From positions 1-64,000 of the forward strand of contig CALAWP010000011.1 in the NCBI GenBank assembly GCA_937895345.1: a DNA stretch of 64,000 nt. The letters are read 5' to 3'. The notes beneath the pieces are model-generated. The model did no database searches. It was not told the origin of the DNA and saw nothing but the letters and a program-made list of their open reading frames with translations. Source of the DNA: an uncultured Paenibacillus sp. Lineage in GTDB: Bacteria; Bacillota; Bacilli; Paenibacillales; Paenibacillaceae. Both the position numbers and the translations under genes were made by a program. Of the stretch, positions 42,401 through 50,826 are shown in pieces. The stretch's first letter is position 1. Every line of letters starts with the position of its first letter.

Positions 42401-43372
42401 TCAGTTTTTTATCATCGCCGTAAGCCGGGACAAAACCTTCACCGCTTCGGCTCTCGTAACGGCTGTTTCGGGTTTGAAGGTGCCGTCCGGATAACCTCCG
42501 AATATCGAATTGTCGCTGACCAAATTGATCGCCGCCCGATATTTTCCTTCCAGCCCGGCCGTGTCTGCATAATTGCTTTCCTTAGGCTGATCATCCGACA
42601 CCAGCCGCAGCAGTTCAGCCGCTAACAAAGCGACATCCTTGCGCTTGAAAGATTTACCCCAATCCGCTTGATTCCAATGCGAAGCAATCCCCAAATCGTT
42701 GGCAGCCGCTAAATAAGGAGCCGACCAGCTCTGCCCGGCGGGCGAAGCAAAGTCATATTCCTTCCAGCTCAACTCGCGCCCAAGGTTGTCGTCGAGCATT
42801 TTCCAACGGAAGGCGTTCGTCCATTGGCGCTTCCCGTTCGGCAGTTCTTCCGTAAGCGCCATGGCAAGCATCTTTATAAGCGCTTCGCCGGTAACGGGAT
42901 CGCCGGGGCCGAACTTGCCGTTGCCGTATCCGCTTACGATTCCTTGTTTCGCCATATCCGTAATGGCGTCCTTCGCCCAATGATTCGCTATATCGGCGAA
43001 TGGCGGAATATCGACGAGCAAATTGAAGTAGGCGGGCTTCGAAGCTTTGATCTCGAAGGCATAGACGCCCTTCGGCGCCGGCTTCACGACAAAATATTGC
43101 CGAAAGCACGTGCCGCTCGGACAAGCCTGCTTCTGGCTTCGCCCGGCTTTCGCCTGGCTGCCGCCGGGAAGCGTCATGACGGTTTGAAATGGCTCGCCGT
43201 ACCCTTCGATCGCAAATTCGACATAATCCGCGTTTTCCTTCAGCTCGTAACTCTTCAGAACGACCGCTTGATCCCCGGCCTCCTTCGCTTCTCCGGCCGC
43301 AGCCAACGCCATATGGGCCAGCAATAAAAGTGAAACAATTCCAATTATGCCATTACGTTTATGTTGTATCAT
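42401..43372 (-). CDS. SLH domain protein with N-terminal beta domain
   Basis: Signal peptide (MIQHKRNGIIGIVSLLLLAHMALA), then a beta domain of about 100 residues with one Cys pair (ACPSGTCFRQYFVVKPAPKGVYAFEI). SLH segments follow: PPFADIANHWAKDAITDMAKQGIVSGYGNGKFGPGDPVTGEALIKML, a middle degenerate one, and GKYRAAINLVSDNSIFGGYPDGTFKPETAVTRAEAVKVLSRL. It is the first gene of the three-gene surface operon. AAGGAG precedes the ATG. The small beta domain may present something outward; the function is unknown. Confidence 0.9.
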   Translation of the reverse strand: MIQHKRNGIIGIVSLLLLAHMALAAAGEAKEAGDQAVVLKSYELKENADYVEFAIEGYGEPFQTVMTLPGGSQAKAGRSQKQACPSGTCFRQYFVVKPAPKGVYAFEIKASKPAYFNLLVDIPPFADIANHWAKDAITDMAKQGIVSGYGNGKFGPGDPVTGEALIKMLAMALTEELPNGKRQWTNAFRWKMLDDNLGRELSWKEYDFASPAGQSWSAPYLAAANDLGIASHWNQADWGKSFKRKDVALLAAELLRLVSDDQPKESNYADTAGLEGKYRAAINLVSDNSIFGGYPDGTFKPETAVTRAEAVKVLSRLTAMIKN

Positions 43373-43427
43373 GATTTACACTCCTTGCCAATCATTTTTC
43401 TGATCAACGATAACCCGCAAAACAAAC

Positions 43428-43474
43428 GAAAAAAAGCACGCTTCTCCCTGTCTGTACAGAGAGCAAGCGTGCTT
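43428..43474 (-). terminator. Terminator after the Fsr-like MFS gene
   Basis: Stem AAGCACGCTT/AAGCGTGCTT with an inner CTC..GAG pairing, followed on the minus strand by seven T. Confidence 0.85.
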
Positions 43475-43571
43475 CGCTTTGCCTGATAACGTTATTCCAT
43501 TTTTACATACATCGTTGGTTTAAATGATACCTTGGAGCGCGTAAATTGTCAACATTTGTAACCCGACATTT

Positions 43572-44807
43572 TTAATGCCGATCCTCGCGCCGATCCTTCG
43601 GCAGCATGATCGCGAGCAATCCGAGAAGCGGCAGCACGCTGACCATAACCATGACGTACGCCATCCCTTGCACATCCGCGATCTTGCCCAGCACGACGGA
43701 GCCGAGCGCTCCCATGCCGAAGGCAAGACCCGTAATGAGGCCCGATGCCGTGCCGACCTTGCCCGGCATCAGCTCCTGGGCGTAGACGACGCTGACGGAG
43801 AAGCCGGACTGCAAAATGAAGCCCATGACGGCAATGACCGGATAGACCCAAGCCTGCGGCAGATGAGGCAGCAGCAGCGCGAACGGAGCGGCGCCGAGGA
43901 TGGAAATGAGCATCATTTTTTTCCGTCCGATCCGGTCGGCCGCGATGCCGCCCAGAAACGTGCCGGCAACGCCGGCCGCCATAAACAGAAACAGCGGCAC
44001 TTGAGCGGCGGATATCGAAATGCCGTACGTTTCTTTAGCGTAAAATTGATAGAAGTTGCCGATAGCCGCCGCATACCAGGAACGCGCAAAGACGACGATC
44101 AACAGGATGGACAGCGCAAAAGCGACGATGCGGCCGGCATAAGGCGCCGGGGCGCGGCCAGCGGCAGACGGGGTCTTCTTCCGAACCTTGCCGCCTTCCT
44201 CCGCCAGGCGGGACGCGTACCACGGCACGACCTTGAACAAAATGGCGATCGCCAGCGCCGCAAGCAGCATCCCCCAGGCCGCTCCCCGCTGTCCGAGCGG
44301 AATAAAAATGAAAATGGTCATAAGCGGCGCCAGCGCTTGACCGAAGTTGCCGCCGACCTGATAGATCGACTGCGCAAACGCGCGGCGGTTGCCGGCGGCC
44401 AGATGAACGACGCGCGACCCCTCCGGATGGAACACCGCCGAGCCGAGGCCGACGAAAACGACGGACAGCAGCAGCAGCGCGAAATTCGGGGCGAACGCGA
44501 GCCCCGCCATGCCGGCCATGCTGCACAGCATGCCGACCGGCAGCATCCATGGCGTCGGCCTTCTGTCCGACCAGAGGCCGACGACGGGCTGCATGACCGA
44601 TGAGGTCATATTGAGCGTAAAAGCGATCCAGCCTACTTGCGTGTAGGACAATTTCAACGTTTCCTCAAAAACCGGAAACAAAGCCGACACGACGGCTTGC
44701 ATGGAATCGTTCAGCAGGTGAACCGAGCTGATGGCCATAAGGATCGTATAGACGGTAGCCGAGCGAAGCGCTCCGCTCCGTTGGCCTGCAATGGCATTGC
44801 TTGACAT
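43572..44807 (-). CDS. MFS exporter, fosmidomycin-resistance (Fsr) type
   Basis: 411 residues with 12 predicted TM helices. Fsr-type hallmarks include SSVHLLNDSMQAVVSALFPVFEETLKLSYTQVGWIAFTLNMTSSVMQPVVGLWSDRRP (TM1-2 and motif A) and FHPEGSRVVHLAAGNRRAFAQSIYQVGGNFGQALAPL in TM4-5. Members export fosmidomycin and related small molecules; the natural substrate is unknown. It has its own terminator. Confidence 0.92.
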   Translation of the reverse strand: MSSNAIAGQRSGALRSATVYTILMAISSVHLLNDSMQAVVSALFPVFEETLKLSYTQVGWIAFTLNMTSSVMQPVVGLWSDRRPTPWMLPVGMLCSMAGMAGLAFAPNFALLLLSVVFVGLGSAVFHPEGSRVVHLAAGNRRAFAQSIYQVGGNFGQALAPLMTIFIFIPLGQRGAAWGMLLAALAIAILFKVVPWYASRLAEEGGKVRKKTPSAAGRAPAPYAGRIVAFALSILLIVVFARSWYAAAIGNFYQFYAKETYGISISAAQVPLFLFMAAGVAGTFLGGIAADRIGRKKMMLISILGAAPFALLLPHLPQAWVYPVIAVMGFILQSGFSVSVVYAQELMPGKVGTASGLITGLAFGMGALGSVVLGKIADVQGMAYVMVMVSVLPLLGLLAIMLPKDRREDRH

Positions 44808-44869
44808 GATGTAAGATCAACCTGCCTTTCAACACTCCCGGTTATAATAAAAGTAGGCCAAGCGGCGCT

Positions 44870-45973
44870 TCATCGACGGAAACGGATGCAAACCGGCGAC
44901 GGAAGCTCCAGCCTGCCGCCCGTCGGAGCCAACGCGCCGGTGTCCGCGTCCCTGCGGAAGACGACGATAGAACCGCTCCGCTGGTTGGCCGCCAGCAAAT
45001 ACCGTCCGTCCGGCGTAATGCCGAAGTTGCGCGGAAGCTCGCCGCCGCAGCCGATATGCTGCACGGGCTCCAGCTCTCCGGTGCGGCCGTCGACCGCAAA
45101 TACCGCAATGCTGTTATGGCCGCGGTTGGACGTATACAAGTAACGGCCGTCAGGAGACAGATGCAAATCCGCGGCATCGTTGTAGCCGTCGTAATCGGCG
45201 GGCACGGTGGAATAAGTGTTCCCGGCCCGAAGCGTTCCGTTCTCCCGGTCGACCGCAAGCCGCGTGACCGTGGAGTCCAGCTCGTTCGTGACATACGCCG
45301 CCGGCAATTCGGGATGAAAGACGATATGCCGCGGCCCAGCTCCGGGATGAAGCTTGCAAATCTGATGCTGCTCCAGCTTGCCGGAAGCGGCGTCGACACG
45401 GTATGCGACGACGGCGTCCATGCCCAGATCGGCCGCGTAGACGAACGGCGTGCCCGGCAGCGGCTCTATGCAATGGGCGTGCGGGGCTTCTTGCCGGCCG
45501 GCGACGGGGCCCGGTGCGGCTGCATGCTGACGGAAGGCGGCAGCTTCTCCAAACTCTCCCTCCGAATCAAGCGCAAATAATGCGACGGAGCCTCCGGAAT
45601 AATTGGCGGCGAACAGCGCATGGCCTGCCGCGTCGACGCTGACGTAGCACGGGTGCGCTCCGCCGGTGGAAGCTTGACTCGTCGCCTTTCCAAGCCGCCC
45701 CGTTTGGGCGTCGATGTCAAGCGCGACGACCGTTCCGCCCGGAACTCCGTTCTCCTCGGCAATTTCCTTTACCGCATAAAGCTTGCGGCCGTTCGGGTGC
45801 AGGGCGAGAAACGACGCCTGCTCCACCCCGGACAGCTGCTGTTCGATCCGCAGTTGTCCGGTCTCCCCGTCCATGGAACATACATGAATAGTGTCCTCGC
45901 CTTTCTCGCCGTAAGACCCTACGTACAACCAAACCTCGTTCCCTTCTGCGGAACCGATCCGTTCATTCGCCAT
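44870..45973 (-). CDS. Lactonase family protein, 6-phosphogluconolactonase (YbhE/Pgl) type
   Basis: Seven-bladed beta-propeller of 367 residues. Blade repeats include LYVGSYGEKGEDTIHVCSMDGETGQL, ASFLALHPNGRKLYAVKE, GGAHPCYVSVDAAGHALFAANYSGGSVALF, GAGPRHIVFHPELPAAYVTNELDSTV, DLHLSPDGRYLYTSNRGHNSIAVF and LPRNFGITPDGRYLLAANQRSGSIVVF. Relatives hydrolyse 6-phosphogluconolactone in the oxidative pentose phosphate pathway, though some act on other lactones. AAGGTG precedes the start. Confidence 0.92.
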   Translation of the reverse strand: MANERIGSAEGNEVWLYVGSYGEKGEDTIHVCSMDGETGQLRIEQQLSGVEQASFLALHPNGRKLYAVKEIAEENGVPGGTVVALDIDAQTGRLGKATSQASTGGAHPCYVSVDAAGHALFAANYSGGSVALFALDSEGEFGEAAAFRQHAAAPGPVAGRQEAPHAHCIEPLPGTPFVYAADLGMDAVVAYRVDAASGKLEQHQICKLHPGAGPRHIVFHPELPAAYVTNELDSTVTRLAVDRENGTLRAGNTYSTVPADYDGYNDAADLHLSPDGRYLYTSNRGHNSIAVFAVDGRTGELEPVQHIGCGGELPRNFGITPDGRYLLAANQRSGSIVVFRRDADTGALAPTGGRLELPSPVCIRFRR

Positions 45974-46130
45974 ACCGGCACCTTCTTCCCTGTTTTTCTA
46001 TCCGGCAACCGGGCCTTTGCGCACCGCCGCGGCCAGGCCGGACTCTTATCCGAACCATCTGTAACCAAGCGCATAATTTGAAAATAGCACATGCCTATCC
46101 GCCGCACAATCTCTTTTTTTGGCGGACCTC

Positions 46131-46172
46131 TTCACAGAGCCGGCAATATGTGTTACAATGTAAGCGCTATCA
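46131..46172 (+). promoter_or_regulatory. Sigma-A promoter with overlapping CcpA cre site
   Basis: TTCACA (46131-46136), a 17-base spacer, TACAAT (46154-46159), then TGTAAGCGCTATCA (46159-46172), which matches every position of the cre consensus TGWAARCGYTWNCA. The cre covers the transcription start, so CcpA should repress the gene that follows on preferred sugars. Confidence 0.8.
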
Positions 46173-46209
46173 AATCACGAGCAATCATTTCTTAAAGGGG
46201 GAAAAGGAA

Positions 46210-46572
46210 ATGGTGATTGTGGCGTTAAACGAACGGACGTTTTGCGAGGACTTTGACCTGGATGCCGAAATCTGTTATTTCAAGATCGGCGTTCAAGGAA
46301 TGGTCAGCTTCCACGGCAAAAACTACAACAGAAAAATAAAATTGTCCGACCAAGAAATTAAAGACCTGACGAACAAGCCGAATTATTATCCGCTCAACTC
46401 CAGCTGTTATATCAACCTCGACAAGATCAAATCGATCTCCGAGGGGGTCGTGACGTTCGGGTCGGGGCCTTCGGATACGAAGCAGCTTCCGGTCAACCGG
46501 CGCAAGCAATACGTCATCGAGCAGCTGTTCCTGCAGCGCAGCAAAAGCAAAGATTTGAAGCTGACGAAATAA
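46210..46572 (+). CDS. Stand-alone LytTR-type DNA-binding protein
   Basis: 120 residues. A LytTR-like beta-rich DNA-binding domain fills the protein: YFKIGVQGMVSFHGKNYNRKIKLSDQEIKDLTNKPNYYPLNSSCYINLDKIKSI, ending NRRKQYVIEQLF. There is no receiver, TM or other sensor domain. The start at 46210 follows AAAGGGGG and AAAAGGA; upstream codons in the same frame (from 46078) overlap the promoter. A perfect cre-type site and sigma-A promoter precede it, and a strong terminator follows. Likely a transcription factor linked to carbon status; targets unknown. Confidence 0.82.
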   Translation: MVIVALNERTFCEDFDLDAEICYFKIGVQGMVSFHGKNYNRKIKLSDQEIKDLTNKPNYYPLNSSCYINLDKIKSISEGVVTFGSGPSDTKQLPVNRRKQYVIEQLFLQRSKSKDLKLTK

Positions 46573-46579
46573 GCTGTTA

Positions 46580-46624
46580 ACAACCGCCTTCATTCATCGA
46601 CCATGAATGAAGGCGGTTGTTTGT
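46580..46624 (+). terminator. Terminator after the LytTR gene
   Basis: Perfect 17-bp stem ACAACCGCCTTCATTCA with its complement (46604-46620) and a short T-containing tail. Confidence 0.9.
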
Positions 46625-46688
46625 AACGGCCGGCCCTGTTATTCTAGGGAGAGGTAATCATGCTCATAAGAAGCAGGAGGTATAAGCA

Positions 46689-47699
46689 ATGACAGTGCAA
46701 GGACAAGCCTTTGAACGGGCTTATCAAGACGAACGCGCGGTCTGGCTGCAATGGGGCAGCTATGAAGCGGCGGCGCTCCCGGATGCGGGCGCCAATCTGA
46801 TCGCATTTCGCGATACGGCTCGCGGCTATGCGATACTGAGAGAACCGGCCGAGGGACAAATGGATCATTTCCGGGCCAATCCCGGCATTTACGGCATTCC
46901 TGTTCTGTTCCCGCCGAACCGTTACGAAGACGGTACGTTTACTTGGAACGGCAAAACCTATACGTTTCCGGTAAATGAAGAACGGACGGGAAATCATTTG
47001 CACGGCTTTTTCCATACCGCGCAATGGCAAGTCGACGATTACGGCGTTACCAAGACGGAAAGCTACGTCGTCCTGAGCATCTCGATCGGCGAAGGACATC
47101 CGATTCACCAGTATCTCCCGCACAACTTTACGATCCGCCTGCGCTATTCGCTGAGCGGCGCCGGCTTGCTGCAGCATGTGTCGGTACATAATACGGGAAG
47201 CGACGCGATGCCATGCCTGATCGCCTTCCATACCGCCATCAACGCGCCGTTCGCCGCCGGCAGCAAGGCGGAGGAATACCGGTTCACCTTGACGGCGGGC
47301 AAGAGGTGGGAGCTGAACGACAGAATGCTGCCGACAGGCAAGCATCAGCCGCTCGCGCCGGAGGAAGAACTGATGCGGACGACCGGCGTATCTCCGTTCT
47401 GGACGTCGCTCGACAATCATTACACAAGCGAAACGCGCAACGGCCGCAACATGATGGAGCTGACGGATACGCGCGAAGGCGTAACGCTCGTCTACGATGC
47501 AGGCACGGCCTACAAGCAGTGGATGGTATGGAACAACGGCGCGACGCCGGGATTCTTCTGTCCGGAGCCGCAGCTGAACCTCGTCAATGCGCCTAACGTA
47601 AATCTTCCCGCGGAGGATATCGGCCTCGTCGGGCTGGAGCCGGGAGCAATCTGGGAATCGACCAGCCGTTTGTACATCCGCGCCGCCAATCCCAACTGA
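46689..47699 (+). CDS. Aldose 1-epimerase (galactose mutarotase-like)
   Basis: 336 residues of the GalM-like beta-sandwich. Visible elements are GIPVLFPPNRYEDGTFTWNGKTYTFPVNEERTGNHLHGFFHTAQW (substrate loop with the first His), HPIHQYLPHNFTIRLRYSLSGAGL and FCPEPQLNLVNAPNV (catalytic-type Glu/Pro region). It interconverts alpha and beta anomers of aldoses in the cytosol. AGGAGG precedes the ATG. The surrounding genes also concern sugar use, but it stands alone. Confidence 0.92.
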   Translation: MTVQGQAFERAYQDERAVWLQWGSYEAAALPDAGANLIAFRDTARGYAILREPAEGQMDHFRANPGIYGIPVLFPPNRYEDGTFTWNGKTYTFPVNEERTGNHLHGFFHTAQWQVDDYGVTKTESYVVLSISIGEGHPIHQYLPHNFTIRLRYSLSGAGLLQHVSVHNTGSDAMPCLIAFHTAINAPFAAGSKAEEYRFTLTAGKRWELNDRMLPTGKHQPLAPEEELMRTTGVSPFWTSLDNHYTSETRNGRNMMELTDTREGVTLVYDAGTAYKQWMVWNNGATPGFFCPEPQLNLVNAPNVNLPAEDIGLVGLEPGAIWESTSRLYIRAANPN

Positions 47700-47724
47700 C
47701 GGGAACATGACGCCAAACTATAAA

Positions 47725-47810
47725 AGTTGAACTAGAGAATCACACGAAACAAACGGAATGAGGAAATCGAACATTCAGGCATCCCTCTGCGAGAGCGAAC
47801 GGAAGTCGAT
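47725..47810 (-). mobile_element. MITE-like element, copy 2 (internally deleted, one end lost)
   Basis: AGTTGAACTAGAGAATCACA and the following bases match the complement of the right end of copies 1 and 3. It then jumps to the complement of the CGCTCTCGCAGAGGGATGC part and stops at AAGTCGAT. The other inverted repeat is missing. It lies between the epimerase stop and its terminator. Confidence 0.7.
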
Positions 47811-47824
47811 ATTTTTTAATGATC

Positions 47825-47865
47825 GCCCCCTGCCCGGCCTATCGCCGCCGTCAGGGGGCTTTTTC
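47825..47865 (+). terminator. Terminator after the aldose epimerase gene
   Basis: Stem GCCCCCTG/CAGGGGGC followed by five T. Confidence 0.75.
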
Positions 47866-47927
47866 GCTGGCTTTCCGGCAGGCTTCCGTATCCGGTCCGC
47901 CGGATTTGGCAATATTTTCGCCTAAAC

Positions 47928-47941
47928 ATAAAGCGCTTTCA
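47928..47941. promoter_or_regulatory. Candidate cre site before the LysM/M23 gene
   Basis: ATAAAGCGCTTTCA; its complement TGAAAGCGCTTTAT fits the cre consensus at all but one position. It lies 52 bases before the start codon. Confidence 0.45.
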
Positions 47942-47992
47942 CTATTAAAATGGAGATGATGACCATTCTGTACATCGAAAGGAAGAGAGGCA

Positions 47993-48832
47993 ATGAAACG
48001 CAGCCTGAAACGACTCATCGGCATCTCCGCCTTAACCGCTCTAATGGCCGCAACACCCGCCGCAGCCTATGCGGCAACTTATACCGTGCAGCCGAACGAC
48101 ACCTTATGGAAAATCGGCGTAAAGCACGGCGTGACGACCGATCAACTCAAACAAATGAACGGCCTGAGCTCCGATATGCTCTTGGTCGGCCAGAAGCTGC
48201 AAGTGCCGGATCCTGCCCACTATTCGACTGCCTTCGTGCAGTCCGGCGATACGATGTGGAAAATCGCGGCCCGTTACGGCATACCGCTGGCCAAACTGAT
48301 TGCCGCCAATCCGCAAATTCCGAATCCGAACGTCATTTGGACCGGGCAGGAGCTTCGCATCCCGACGAAACCGAGTACATATTTGAACGGTGCGTTCCCG
48401 CTTGGCCAAGGCACGTACCAGCCATATTCGAACAATTATGCGGAAGCGCGCGATTGGTCGCCGAACGGCGCCGCCGCCCGTTCCCATGAAGGCGTCGATC
48501 TGTTCGCCGCCGAAGGAACGCCCGTCTACAGCGTTCTGGACGGCACCGTTGTCAAAGCCGGCTGGAACGAATACGGCGGCTGGCGCATCACCGTCCGGGT
48601 CGATGACAACACCGAATTTTATTACGCGCACTTGTCCCGATTCGCCGCAGGCATTAAGGAAGGGACAACTGTCGCCGCCGGCAAGCTGATCGGCTATGTC
48701 GGCAGCACCGGCTACGGGCCGGAAGGCACAAGCGGCAAATTTACGTCTCATCTTCATTTCGGCATTTATAAGCGCACGCCGACCTATCGCGCCGTCGATC
48801 CCTTTCTCTTCTTAAAATGGTGGGAGCTGTAG
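47993..48832 (+). CDS. Secreted LysM / M23 peptidoglycan endopeptidase
   Basis: A signal peptide (to about residue 28) precedes two LysM domains (YTVQPNDTLWKIGVKHGVTTDQLKQMNGL...LQVP; AFVQSGDTMWKIAARYGIPLAKLIAANPQI...LRIP) that bind peptidoglycan. The C-terminal M23 (lysostaphin-type) zinc peptidase follows. Metal/catalytic motifs are HEGVDLFAAEGTPVYSVLDGTVV, FYYAHLSRF and HLHFGIYK. It resembles spore- or septum-associated wall hydrolases. The first M23 motif has Glu after His (HEGVD). Confidence 0.93.
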   Translation: MKRSLKRLIGISALTALMAATPAAAYAATYTVQPNDTLWKIGVKHGVTTDQLKQMNGLSSDMLLVGQKLQVPDPAHYSTAFVQSGDTMWKIAARYGIPLAKLIAANPQIPNPNVIWTGQELRIPTKPSTYLNGAFPLGQGTYQPYSNNYAEARDWSPNGAAARSHEGVDLFAAEGTPVYSVLDGTVVKAGWNEYGGWRITVRVDDNTEFYYAHLSRFAAGIKEGTTVAAGKLIGYVGSTGYGPEGTSGKFTSHLHFGIYKRTPTYRAVDPFLFLKWWEL

Positions 48833-48854
48833 GAGGCAGGTTAACTGCCAATGT

Positions 48855-48888
48855 AAAAAAACGAGCCGGCTGCCAGCAGCCGGCTCGT
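48855..48888 (-). terminator. Terminator after the ABC exporter gene
   Basis: Perfect 12-bp stem ACGAGCCGGCTG/CAGCCGGCTCGT with seven T on the minus strand. Confidence 0.9.
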
Positions 48889-48901
48889 CGCACTCCAGGA
48901 C

Positions 48902-50707
48902 TTACAGCTGGAGCTGCTTCAAATTGTAAAATTCCCCTTTGCGGGCCATCAGCTCGTCGAACGTGCCGACTTCCGCAATTCGTCCTTGCTTCATGACGAC
49001 GATGCGGTCGGCGTCCCGGATCGTCGACAGCCGGTGCGCGACGATAAACGTCGTTCTTCCCTTGATCAGCTCCCGCATCGCCTTCTGCACATGAAACTCC
49101 GATTCGTTGTCCAGCGCCGACGTCGCCTCGTCCAAAATAATAATTTTCGGATCGCGGATCAGCGCCCTCGCAATGGCGATCCGCTGCCGCTGGCCTCCCG
49201 AAAGCTTGCCTCCGTGTTCGCCGACATTCGTATCCAGCCCGTTCGGCAGCTGATCGATGAAGTCGGACAAATTGGCCATCTCGACAACCTTCGCGAGCCG
49301 CTCCTCGGTAATGTCCTTCAGTCCGTACGTAATATTGTCGCGGATCGTGCCCGAAAACAAAATATTCGTCTGCGGCACGACCGCCAGCCGCTTCCGGTAC
49401 GAACGCAAGTTCAGCTCCCTCATATCGTGCCCGTCCATCAGCACGCGGCCGGCGGTCGGATGCAGGAAGCCGATGACCATATTAAGCACCGTCGATTTGC
49501 CTGCGCCCGACGCTCCGACAAAGGCGATGCATTCGCCCGCCTTCACGTCCAGCGTCACATGCTCCAGCACATGATGCTCCGAGCCCGGATAAGCATATTC
49601 GACGTCCTGGAACGAAAATTCGCCCCGAATGTCCGCCAGCTTCATTTTCCCGTTATGATCCTCCACATCCGTCGAGACGAGCACCTCGCGAATGGAATGA
49701 ACCGATTCGAACCCTTTGGCGATTTGCGGATAAATGTTGATCAGCCCGGTGACGGAAGTCAATATCATGCCGAAAAAGCCCTGGTACATGACGACGTCGC
49801 CGACCGGAATGCGGCCCATATAAGCCAGATAAGCCGTGAACAGAAGGCACAGCACTTGAAACACCTGAAAGGACACCCAGTTGGACGCCCCGAAATAAGC
49901 TTCCACAATATCGAGCCGGCGTCCCTTCCCCTGAATGCTGCGCAGCGTCGAATCGATCCTAGCGATCTCTACCTTTTCCAGGCCGTGCGCCTTCGTCACC
50001 GGAATCATGTCGACCATTTCCGATACGCGGGACGACATCTGCTCGATCTCCTTCCGAAACTCCTTGTTCGTGCTGCGAATGCGGCGCCTGAACAACGAGA
50101 CGAGAAGCACCGACATCGGCACGGTCAGCACAAAGAACAAAGAGACTAACCAGCTGCTGTTCAGCGTAATCGCAAAGGCGATGACGATATTCAGAATCGC
50201 CGGCACAAACGCGATCATAATTTGCTTGGACATCATTTCGATCGCTTCCACGTCGCGCAGCACCTTCGACTGCAGCGTACCCGACGGCAGCTCGCGGTGC
50301 GAATTGATCGACAGCTGCTGCAGCTTGCGCACAAGGGCGCTTCGCAGCCCGGCCTCCACGTGCCGGATCGCCCGGCTCAAAAAGCTGACGTAAGCCGTAT
50401 GGGTCGGAATGTTCTGCAAGATGACGACTAGCACGACCGCGAAGTTGATCCAGAGCGCGCTGACCGGGTGCCGGTCCGGATTCGTCGCAATGTTGATCAC
50501 ATTGGCGGTAACGATCGGCAGCACGTACACCGGCAAGCTTTTGACAAGCAGAAACAAGATCGAAACGGCCAAGTTGACGAAATTGCCGCGATAGACCGAC
50601 AACAAAAAACGGAGCGGTCCGGCCTCCTTGTCGACGGCGGCACGCTCGAACGTATTTCCCAGTTCCATGGCCTTGTTGGCGGATATGTTGGCTGAGCTTT
50701 CGGCCAT
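48902..50707 (-). CDS. ABC exporter, fused permease and ATPase (multidrug/lipid type)
   Basis: 601 residues. An exporter-type membrane domain with six TM helices (about 30-335) is followed by an ATPase domain (about 365-600). Walker A is GASGAGKST, Q-loop VPQTNILFSGTIRDNI, signature LSGGQRQRIAIARAL, Walker B IIILDEATSALD, H-loop VAHRLSTI. It should work as a homodimer or with a partner half; no second half-transporter is beside it. GGAAGG precedes the start. Substrate unknown; its position next to the sugar locus is probably incidental. Confidence 0.93.
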   Translation of the reverse strand: MAESSANISANKAMELGNTFERAAVDKEAGPLRFLLSVYRGNFVNLAVSILFLLVKSLPVYVLPIVTANVINIATNPDRHPVSALWINFAVVLVVILQNIPTHTAYVSFLSRAIRHVEAGLRSALVRKLQQLSINSHRELPSGTLQSKVLRDVEAIEMMSKQIMIAFVPAILNIVIAFAITLNSSWLVSLFFVLTVPMSVLLVSLFRRRIRSTNKEFRKEIEQMSSRVSEMVDMIPVTKAHGLEKVEIARIDSTLRSIQGKGRRLDIVEAYFGASNWVSFQVFQVLCLLFTAYLAYMGRIPVGDVVMYQGFFGMILTSVTGLINIYPQIAKGFESVHSIREVLVSTDVEDHNGKMKLADIRGEFSFQDVEYAYPGSEHHVLEHVTLDVKAGECIAFVGASGAGKSTVLNMVIGFLHPTAGRVLMDGHDMRELNLRSYRKRLAVVPQTNILFSGTIRDNITYGLKDITEERLAKVVEMANLSDFIDQLPNGLDTNVGEHGGKLSGGQRQRIAIARALIRDPKIIILDEATSALDNESEFHVQKAMRELIKGRTTFIVAHRLSTIRDADRIVVMKQGRIAEVGTFDELMARKGEFYNLKQLQL

Positions 50708-50826
50708 CTGACACCTTCCTTTTTACCGTATGGGCAGCTTCTATTCTCCGCCATATCTTAAGCCTAAACCGCCCGAATTGTAAACCGGCTTTCTTGTTCA
50801 GTTCCTATCCGATTTAGCCATTCCGC

